Shown here piece by piece: positions 56,351 to 64,000 of a DNA stretch of 64,000 bases. Every line of letters begins with the position of its first letter. The stretch's first letter is position 1. This stretch comes from Megalonaias nervosa (lineage: Eukaryota > Mollusca > Bivalvia > Unionida > Unionidae), in contig JAECUM010001850.1 in the NCBI GenBank assembly GCA_016617855.1, forward strand, positions 1 to 64,000, written 5' to 3'. The notes beneath the pieces were generated by a model. The model made no database searches and had not been told where the DNA came from. It saw only the letters and a program-made list of their open reading frames with translations. The position numbers were made by a program, and so were the translations under genes.

Positions 56351-56574
56351 TTATCAAGATTATAGCGTCAACAAGCAGCTGCTGATTTGAGCGCTCTTGG
56401 CGTAACTGAGCTTCGAGACTGCATTACTTATTCACATTATGGTCACAATGTTACTGATCCACTGGAAATTGGAAATCGGCCTTTTGAAAAGGTTTCTTAC
56501 TCGGTTACTATACATATGTCTGCTTCAACATTAAGTGTTGGTTATTTCTATTTTTAACGTCATTTTCAACACTT

Positions 56575-56715
56575 TATAGGTTATATCATGCCAAGGAAAT
56601 GGCGGCTATCTGCCTTCCCGATGACACACCGAGGCAGCTGACAGGGGATGACCTGATTGGGTATCGAATACGCGACAGTTGGATTACGAGACGGACTCTA
56701 CTGAGATACTTCGTG
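56575..56715 (-). repeat. tRNA-derived SINE, minus strand
   Basis: Minus strand: TAGAGTCCGTCTCGTAATCC (A-box region), then GCGTATTCGATACCC (B box at 56,659-56,671), then CAGCTGCCTCGGTGTGTC and a 3' end CCATTTCCTTGGCATGATAT. The most complete copy of the family. Confidence 0.82.
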
Positions 56716-56869
56716 TCATATATTGAATTTGCGAACTGAAACCTGAGATTTCAGTCTCATTCAACCAGACTCCCGGCAGATTCAGTGAGATTTACATAAT
56801 GAGGAACTCTGGTTATATTGATTAGAGTCTCACGAGAATGTCGTTAAAGGAGGCTGAAGGAAGAGTTAC

Positions 56870-57010
56870 CTGAAATAGGGCTATCATCTCCTGCGCGTTC
56901 AATATCTGGCGTGTGGACACGTTGTTTGTGAAAAACATGGGATTCATCAGAGGAAATCGGATGTGATACAAAAACGGTCCAAGAACTTCTCTCCTGTTAG
57001 CATCTGTCAC
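56870..57010 (-). CDS. BTB-BACK-PHR protein, exon 3
   Basis: 47 codons in phase 0, with acceptor AATGTGTTTCAG before and donor GTAACT after. It encodes VTDANRREVLGPFLYHIRFP and then NAQEMIALFQ, the end of the BACK domain where relatives have the conserved R(x)LGPxLYxIRFP. It is followed by a 4.0-kb intron filled with minisatellites and SINEs. Confidence 0.9.
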
Positions 57011-57057
57011 CTGAAACACATTCAGTACGCTGTACTGCAGCTCTCTCAATAACATCA

Positions 57058-57170
57058 TCATCAATGAAGACACAAATAATAACATCATCCATGAAGACAC
57101 AAATAATAACATCATCAATGAACACACAAATAACAGAAACATCAATGAAGACACAAATAATAACAAGAAG
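57058..57170. repeat. 27-bp tandem repeat, four units
   Basis: AACATCATCCATGAAGACAC followed by AAATAAT, immediately upstream of exon 3 (in intron 2 on the minus strand). (AAT)n follows at 57,210-57,233. Confidence 0.93.
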
Positions 57171-57233
57171 AAAAAAAACAAAATCATCACACAAATTTTC
57201 TGTGACTGCAATAATAATAATAATAATAATAAT

Positions 57234-57946
57234 CAACATCCTTTTGGACGTCGTCGAGATCGTTCTTGTCATCGTCTCCTTTGTACTCTTCGTTGTCGTC
57301 GTCGTAGTCGCAGTAGTCAGTACTGAGAAAGCACAGGCACAGACAACAGTAAGACCGACTGACACATATGTCAATGAGCAACAGACAGTAAGACCAACTG
57401 ACACATATGCCAATGCGCAAATAGATATTTATGCATCCACATAAGAAACATGGTAGCGAAATGCATACAATGTTTCATATTCTCTTTTTGATAGAAGAAA
57501 ACGAAATATGCAGTTTTATTTGTAGTTTTATAAAGGCATGTAGTTACATTCATTTTTTATTTTTTTGTATCCTTCTCCTTAACGTTTAACAAATATGCCA
57601 CTGATGCTCGGGTATTTTCCCCATCAAATCCCGGATATCCGCCAATAGTATCGACGGAATAAGATCTAACAATTTGGCTTGAGAATTTCAGACTTTTCTT
57701 TTAAAACTTAAGGTTGTTCGGATAAGCTAATAATTTTCTTCTAAGTTGTTTTTGTTTTACATCTTTTATGAAATATATACAGTACTAGTTTTCTTAAATA
57801 ATTTAATTTATAATAATAATCTGGGATTTTTAATTTCAAAAAGAAAAGGGAACTTTTTATTAGTACCTTTACACTATTTCTAATAAAATAGGGTTAATGT
57901 TAAATTTGGCTTTTGAATGGTAATGGTGCTACAACTGCACACAGAC

Positions 57947-57950
<4 letters not shown>
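57234..57950. other. Intron 2 of the BTB-PHR gene, non-coding
   Basis: No gene or repeat recognised apart from the flanking microsatellites. Confidence 0.5.

Positions 57951-58007
<57 letters not shown>
57948..58007. repeat. (GA)n microsatellite
   Basis: About 27 GA units, in intron 2. Confidence 0.97.
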
Positions 58008-58008
<1 letters not shown>

Positions 58009-58203
58009 GGGGAAGGGGGACTAGTCAAGGGACACAATCCTCATGCAAACTTTCTTGAAAGAGTGACAGTTCATGTTTTCGTTTCTACCATGTGCAGCTT
58101 AAGTTTCATGCCTTTTACAGAAACCATAATTTTAACCTAAAGTAAGGTGAGCTAAAAATGTATTATTGATTGGTTGGTTGAGTTTTAATGATACTTTCAT
58201 CAC

Positions 58204-58306
58204 GTTATTGGCTATATCATGCCGTTGAAATGGGAGATAACTGCCATTGCCTAGGAGAAACTTTTGAGGCAGCCGACTTGAGCTGGCCTAGGCGGTTAAT
58301 ACTAAA
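58204..58306 (-). repeat. SINE fragment, minus strand
   Basis: Shares GGCTATATCATGCC(G/A)..GAAATGG and GAGGCAGCCGACTTGAGCTG with the SINE copies at 54.9 and 56.6 kb; only the 3' body is kept. Confidence 0.65.
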
Positions 58307-58719
58307 ACATACATAACAATTTAATGATTTAAGTCACCATGAAAAGCCTAATAGGACAAAGACAGTCATTAACTCTTGAAATGAGCCGAATAACAGTTTC
58401 TGATTGGTTGAATCCATGCGATGACATAATAGAACAATATTATGGATAATTACAACAAAAATCATACGTAATTAGGAAACATACTTAATCAATGCACAAA
58501 CGGAAGACCCTTCCTGAGAAGAAGAGGGTAGAAAATTTCAACTGTGAAGAAATCGTCAGCCGGGTTAGGGGTGGTGGGTGGGCTACCGGAACAAGTATGC
58601 AGGAAAACATTAAATACACCGATATAATACTTACTGATTAACCAAGTTTTATTGTCAGGGAAAGATGAAAATGATAACAAATATGCAAAGGTAGGAAGAA
58701 AAAGAAAGACGGGTATTAC

Positions 58720-59092
58720 CGGAACACCTTTTCGTCTGCATTCTTTCTCTGACCAATTCATCATGGCGTTAAAAACGTCCATTTCATCCACCACCAATTC
58801 ATCTGATTTGACGATCTGCTCGACATGAGCAGCCGAGAGATCGCCAAAGCTCTCCGATTTTAATACGTCACTTCCGTTTTCAAAAATGTATTTCAAACAC
58901 TTGTCCTCCATATTCCTGCCGTCATATAAATGAATCTGCTCAAGAACCGTGCACACATTTTCCACTGACATGCAAGATTCGAGGAAAGAGAGACATTTTT
59001 GTACAAGTCCCTTCACAGCATACTTTTTGGCAGCGTAAAGAAGACTGTTCACTCTCTCCAATTCTATACTGACGTCATCAGTGTACAGATAT
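58720..59092 (-). CDS. BTB-BACK-PHR protein, exon 2 (end of BTB, BACK)
   Basis: 373 bp; acceptor TTGTTTGTTTCAG before, donor GTAATA after GTTCCG. It enters in phase 2 and leaves in phase 0, matching its neighbours. It encodes YLYTDDVSIE, then VNSLLYAAKKYAVKGLVQKC, typical of the BTB C-terminal helices, and the BACK domain with LESCMSVENVCTVLEQI, LKSESFGDLSAAHVEQIV and FNAMMNWSEKECRRKG. Confidence 0.94.
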
Positions 59093-59425
59093 CTGAAACA
59101 AACAAGAATGCCGCATAATGGTATTTCAAGTCCTCAGTCCCGTGAATGATCACTAAAACGAATATCACAAAACAACAAAAGTAGGTTATATTATCCCAGT
59201 TTTAGGAAGTGAATTATAGTACCCGAAATTAATATATTTATCAACTATCATGAGAGTACCTGCAACATTTGTAAAGAACTGGTGTATAATTGAATTCCTA
59301 ACATACACCATACTCTCTGATGCGTGAAAATAGGTCAAATGTCAATGATGCGTGAAAATAGGTCAAATGTCAAAGGGTTTCTGTTCGTAACACTCCTAAA
59401 TTTAATTGTTAGGACTTTACTACTT

Positions 59426-60348
59426 TGTATACTGCTAAGATTCTGGTCTAAAACTAAGCAACAGAAAAGAGCGAAAACCAACAGGATTTGTAAAATTCTA
59501 CAAATAATTTATTTCCCTAGAATACAAAGTGAAAATTTAACATGAATTTACAGCATTGTGAATTAAATCCCAAATAGCCCTAATTTTGTTATCACAAGTC
59601 CAAAAGTATAGAGTATTCCGAATGAATTCATACATTAAAAGCCCAAATGTATGAAGTTCCAATAGAATTCTGGTGGTGTTATGAATAAATTCCAAAACTC
59701 AATGTGTTGATGTGCATGTAGTCTCAAATGTGCTAATGTGCCAACAGCCTAGAATATGGCTATGTGTTAACAGGTTTTGATGTATCACACTAATATAATC
59801 CAAAAATGTCCTTGTCTGAATTCAATATAATTCTAAATTAATGTTTCAGACCAAGAATATTACTGAGCAATTTGTAATTCGAGTGAATAATAATTTCAAT
59901 AAATAAATCCACCCAAATTTAAAACTGAACACAACAATAAGACTGATTCCACTTCAGATGTTAAGGCAAGAATGAGTAATATTTCAAAAATACCAACATT
60001 GATATAAAAAAACACATGACACAATAATAGAGGCAGGATGTAGGTCAGTTTCTTTTCTAAAACATTCAGAGTTGCCAACCAATTTAGGAATTTCCAAGTG
60101 GAACCCAACGCCCTAGACTCAGATTCAAATAAATATGTTTACCTCCAATGATAATGACTGAATATTTATTCTATAATCCTTGGGAAATATTAACTATGTA
60201 TTATGTTGTTTACAAAATAAATGTCACTGCTCAGGTAGACCATTAGCTTGATTTTAGACAATGGTCAAGTACAAAATACAGTTATGTATAACATATAATC
60301 ACTGAAAAATGCCAACAAACAATGCAAATTAAAATACATAACAACACC
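59426..60348 (-). repeat. Solo LTR of the gypsy family in intron 1
   Basis: Shares GCAACAGAAAAGAGCG, TTTCCCTAGAATACAAAGTG, AATTAAATCCCAAATAG and TATCACAAGTCCAAAAG with the LTRs at 31,853 and 41,535; ends ...ACATAACAACA. Same strand as the host gene. Confidence 0.78.
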
Positions 60349-60439
60349 TTCAGAGGCTTTATCTTCATAAATAATCCGTTAATTTCCACCGCAAAATTTG
60401 TTTTCGTTTTGGCTTTGCTTTTTTTAAAGGAATTTTAAA

Positions 60440-60522
60440 GGCATAATTAGCTATAACATGCCAAGGAAATGGGAAGATGGAGCATTTTCCAGGGACACAC
60501 CGAGCTGACCTGGACGTTTGTC
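60440..60522 (-). repeat. SINE fragment, minus strand
   Basis: Shares TATAACATGCCAAGGAAATG and GACACACCGAG with the copy at 56,575; only the 3' body is kept. It lies about 80 bp from exon 1. Confidence 0.6.
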
Positions 60523-60604
60523 ATTGCTACTTATATACAATCATTCGATTCAGAAAATACTACTTTACGTAAGAATATAGAAGAAAAAACACAGTAATAC
60601 TAAC

Positions 60605-60867
60605 GTGAGAAGGAGCTTGAATGTTTCTGCATCTATATCCGACACAGGAAACGCTCCATCCGCCTCTATTAACGAGCTGCTAAAGATTGACTGGAATACG
60701 GAACTTCTGCTGAACAGGACGTATCTGTGGGCCCTGACTGGCTCCCGTCTCTGTCCACACAAGAACGTAACATCACACGTGATTTCATTGGCAAGCATGA
60801 ATCGGTTACATTCGGATAGTGATTTTCCCGCTTGCCAATCGTCTAAACTCTCCATAAGGTCCGCCAT
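60605..60867 (-). CDS. BTB-BACK-PHR protein, exon 1 (BTB domain)
   Basis: First coding exon, ATG at 60,867 in a strong context (AAGATGGCG). It encodes MADLMESLDDWQAG, ECNRFMLANEITCDVTFLCG, VRAHRYVLFSRSSVFQSIF and FPVSDIDAETFKLLLT, the first part of a BTB/POZ domain including the conserved D-V-T-F, A-H-R-x-V-L and S-S-V-F. It ends with donor GTTAGT in phase 2. The four exons (263+373+141+555 bp) give a continuous 443-residue frame. The protein is expected to dimerise and act as a Cullin-3 adaptor, by family knowledge. It belongs to the BTBD3/6-like group; the exact orthologue is not determined. Confidence 0.93.
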
Positions 60868-60914
60868 CTTCAATGAACGCAAGAAAATGCATAAATTACT
60901 ATTCAGTATGTAAC

Positions 60915-61510
60915 AAATGTTGTTATTGTCTTGTTGAAATAATGCGACCTTCACAATTATTGTCTATTTGAAATAATGCGACCTTGACCATTATTGTCTT
61001 GTTGAAATAAAGCGACCTTGACCATTATTGTCTTGTTGAAATAATGTTACTTGACCATTATGATCTTGCTGAAATAATGCACCTTTGACCATTAATGTCT
61101 TGTTGAAAAAATGCGCCCTTGACCATTATTGTCTTATTGAGATAATGCGACCTTTACCATTATTGTCTTGTTAAAATAATGCGACCTTGAAAATTATTGT
61201 ATTGTTAAAATAATGCAACCTTGACCATTATTGTCTTGTTGAAATAATGCGACCGTGACCATTAATGTCTTGTTGAAATAATGCGACCCTGACCATTAAT
61301 GTCTTGTTGAAATAATGCGACCTTGACCATTATTGTCTTGTGGAAATAATGCGACCTTGACCATTATTATCTTGTCGAAATAATGCGACCTTGACCATTA
61401 ATGTCTTGTCGAAATAATACGACCTTGACTATTCATGTCTTGTTGAAATAATGCGACCTTGACCATTAATGTCTTGTTGAAATAATGCGACCTTGACCAT
61501 CATTGTTATA
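60915..61510. repeat. 34-bp minisatellite just upstream of the BTB-PHR gene
   Basis: About seventeen units of TTGTCTTGTTGAAATAATG followed by CGACCTTGACCATTA. The first unit begins about 50 bp upstream of the start codon, so the array occupies the promoter or 5' UTR region. Confidence 0.95.
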
Positions 61511-61799
61511 ATGTATATAGCAACTATGGCAATAATTTCAAGAAATTAAAATGAAATAGCAGCAAAAAATTATATGCAGAGAAAAGCTTTCTGTTAATTT
61601 CCATATTAAATTGTTTTAATTTTGTCTTTTTGTGACTTGCTGAATATATGACAAAGTTAGGTTCACTAGTAAAGTTATGACAACTTTGATCTAAAATCGT
61701 CTGCCGATGACCTTTCTAAAAGCTCACACATTTATTATACGGACTTCGTTCGGTTCCAGTATTTCCTGTATTCTAGATAGGCATCGTGCAATCTCAAAC

Positions 61800-61925
61800 A
61801 TGTTATCACCTGGGCTACCGTGAATAAATATTCTTGCCAATCTATTACCTGGGCTAATGTGAATAAATATTCGTGCCACTCTATTACCTGGGCTAATGTG
61901 AATAAATATTCTTGCCAATTTATTA
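61800..61925. repeat. About 39-bp tandem repeat, three units
   Basis: ACCTGGGCTAATGTGAATAA followed by ATATTCTTGCCAATCTATT. Confidence 0.93.
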
Positions 61926-62034
61926 CTTGAGCTAAAATTTTAACTACAAAAACGAAATGGAGAGATGGAGCGATTTCGAAGCGCGGACAATGTTTCTGTC
62001 GTGTGTTGTCTTGTTTTACGGAAAGATGAAATAA

Positions 62035-62465
62035 CCTCTAATAATGTAGGGTTCGGGTTAAGGCTAACCTAGACCCGAATAGTGTAGGGCTAGTGTTAGG
62101 GTTAACTTATACCCGAATAGTGTTGGATTATGGTTAGGGTTAACTTAGAATGTAGACATGCATAATGTAGCATTCGGGTCAAGGTTAACCCCGCCCGGAA
62201 TAATGTAGGATTTATGTTAGGGTTAACCTAGCCCCGAATAATGTAGGATTCAGGTTAGGGTTAGCCTAGCCCCGAAAATATGTAGGGTTAGGGTTAGGGT
62301 TAACCTAGCCCCGAATAATGTAGGATTCAGGTTAGGGTTAGCCTAGCCCCGAAAATATGTAGGGTTAGGGTTAATCTAGACCCGAAAAAAAATGTAGGGT
62401 TAGGGTTAATCTAGACCGGAAAAAGGTAGGGTTAGGGTTAGGGTTAACCTAGGCCCGAATAATGT
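62035..62465. repeat. Tandem repeat rich in TTAGGG
   Basis: Units of about 50-60 bp such as AATGTAGG(G/A)TT, AGGGTTAGGGTTAACCTAG and CCCCGAATAATG. The telomeric hexamer TTAGGG occurs many times, up to three in a row, but always embedded in the longer unit. Short CGCATACGGTTAAT-type repeats follow at 62,540-62,635. Confidence 0.9.
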
Positions 62466-62924
62466 AGCCATTGAAACCATGTGCAACATGAAAGATTTGT
62501 TACCATAACATTCGTCTTGAAGTAATGACGTGATTTCTCATCGCATACGGTTAATCATAAACACGCATCCGGTTAATAACAAACACGCATACGTTAATCA
62601 TATACGCGCATGCGATAATTATAAACACGCTTGAAAGAAATGTCACTAACTGACGGATGTTAGAAAAGGAAGCAGCTGTCTAGGGCTGCAAAATTCTGGG
62701 GGCAACGCATTCTGAAGCATGAAAATCGTTCTTTGTTTAAAGAAAAATGTAAAGAAAGGAGCCCTGCTTAAATTTTGACATTATTTAAAGGAGTAAAGGT
62801 CTTTAAAGGCTCTGGTTGTATGACTGCTGGGGGGAGGGGGCAACTCTGACAGTTCCAGGGCGTGGCAAAGGTCATAAATCAGTCAATAAACATCAATTTT
62901 ATTGATAGATAGATAGAGAGAGAT

Positions 62925-62960
62925 AGTTCCCGAATGACGTCATCAGCCGCCATATTTGTG
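62925..62960. promoter_or_regulatory. CRE palindrome next to GCCGCCATATT
   Basis: TGACGTCATCAGCCGCCAT combines a perfect CRE (TGACGTCA) with a YY1-like GCCGCCAT. No gene is attached within the window, so this is only a candidate regulatory site. Confidence 0.3.
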
Positions 62961-63119
62961 GTATTCTGGCAGATTTACCGTTGAGTTTATATGGTGTTTG
63001 GAAGTTGAAATAAATTCATTGAATATCAAGATACTGTTATAAAAAATACATACATAAACAGAACGCAAATCAGGCTTTCTGTTAGTATCTATATCTGTAG
63101 TTTATAAGTTGATTCTGCT

Positions 63120-63451
63120 TCAGTGTGCCTTGTTCAGAATGGTCAATTTTGGTGGTTCCACATACGACAAACTGCCTCGTTCCCCATCGTCCAGGTAAAA
63201 TGGGCAGAATATCGTCTGATAATGACCTTATGTGGTGTGGTGTGTTCTTGCAAGGAACAGTGCGAGGGTGCAGAAGAAGAGGCAGACAGAAAAAGAGGTG
63301 GGAAGACAACATTAAGGAATGGACAGGCGTGGGATTTGGAGATTCCCAAAGGGCAGTAGAGAACATGGAAAGATGGAGAGAATGGTTGTAAAGTCAAATG
63401 TGGTGTCCCAACGACCTCTTAGGTTAAGGGACTGATGATGATGATGATGAT
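63120..63451 (+). pseudogene. RTE-like LINE 3' end with (ATG)n tail
   Basis: Plus-strand frame with GCRRRGRQKKRWEDNIKEW, then SQRAVENMERWREW and a stop, followed by ACGACCTCTTAGG and a tail of six ATG/GAT triplets. The run GRQKxRWxDNIxEWTG near the C-terminus and the short triplet tail are typical of RTE-clade LINEs. 5'-truncated; only about 100 codons remain. Confidence 0.82.
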
Positions 63452-63587
<136 letters not shown>

Positions 63588-64000
63588 GGTGGGATAGCAG
63601 CATGAAGGGCTTCTGTATTATTCAATGTGCCAGACACCCAGCTTTCAACGCAGTAATAATGTGTATGGGGGGGATGTAGAGTCGGACAAACGTCATGAAT
63701 GTCAACTATAGTTGTGGGATCAAAACTAACAAGTACAGCAATTTCTATGATGTAAAAACCCTCAATTGGGCCCCATAGCGAAGGGCAATATTAGGTATGT
63801 TGTGTAATTTAATTCCGTTTACTTACATTGTAATGATGTCAACAACGTTCAGGCGATAGACTAAGAAAAGGAATTACAAATAGCATTTGATCAGCTATCA
63901 TATTTTCAACACGTATTGCACACAAAATTTATATATGAACAGGATCTGAAAACGCCTCACGTTATATCGTTTCAAAACGGGGGGCGGAAAGGGGGCAGGT

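Noticed and set aside
62035..62465. True telomere
   Set aside because: The hexamer is interrupted by a constant longer unit and unique sequence follows on both sides.

Overview
The window is eukaryotic, from a repeat-rich, gene-poor invertebrate genome. A mollusc or other lophotrochozoan is most likely. This is inferred from spliced coding sequence, tRNA-headed SINEs whose 3' bodies resemble the MetaSINE type known from bivalves, a Polinton, an I/Nimb-like LINE and a Ty3/gypsy element with Gmr1-like domain order. Only one ordinary host gene is recognisable: a BTB-BACK-PHR protein on the minus strand, coded by four exons at 60,867-52,292.

Layout. 1-3,728: minisatellite of 39-bp units, cut by the window edge. 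3.7-5.86 kb: short tandem repeats and a SINE. 5,864-27,926: a Polinton/Maverick (adintovirus-like) element, bounded by terminal inverted repeats that start 5'-AGTAGT and by an identical 6-bp target duplication AATGGC. About 8.9 kb of it (6.7-15.56 kb) is a nested LINE on the minus strand. 28-31.9 kb: SINE-like unit, minisatellites, an inverted-repeat element, a long hairpin and microsatellites. 31.85-37.56 kb: an LTR retrotransposon on the minus strand with order gag-PR-IN-RT-RNase H and a tRNA-Pro type primer site. 37.6-39.2 kb: a decayed LINE on the plus strand. 39-52 kb: mostly non-coding, with solo LTRs, a SINE, a LINE remnant and minisatellites. 52.3-60.9 kb: the BTB-PHR gene, its introns filled with repeats. 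61-64 kb: minisatellites, a TTAGGG-rich array and an RTE-like LINE 3' end.

The Polinton carries protein-primed DNA polymerase B, a BIR-domain protein, a packaging ATPase, an integrase with a C-terminal chromodomain, several small conserved-looking proteins and two divergent promoters. Almost every larger gene is broken by stops or frameshifts, and no capsid or protease gene is recognisable. Its most striking property is the presence of three canonical histone-mRNA 3' stem-loops (GGCCCTTTTCAGGGCC or a one-base variant), each followed by a purine-rich U7-type downstream element. Each lies downstream of the end of an outward-pointing or end-proximal gene, and two of them lie inside the terminal repeats. 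This suggests that an invertebrate Polinton lineage makes non-polyadenylated, histone-type, S-phase-linked mRNAs from its terminal genes.
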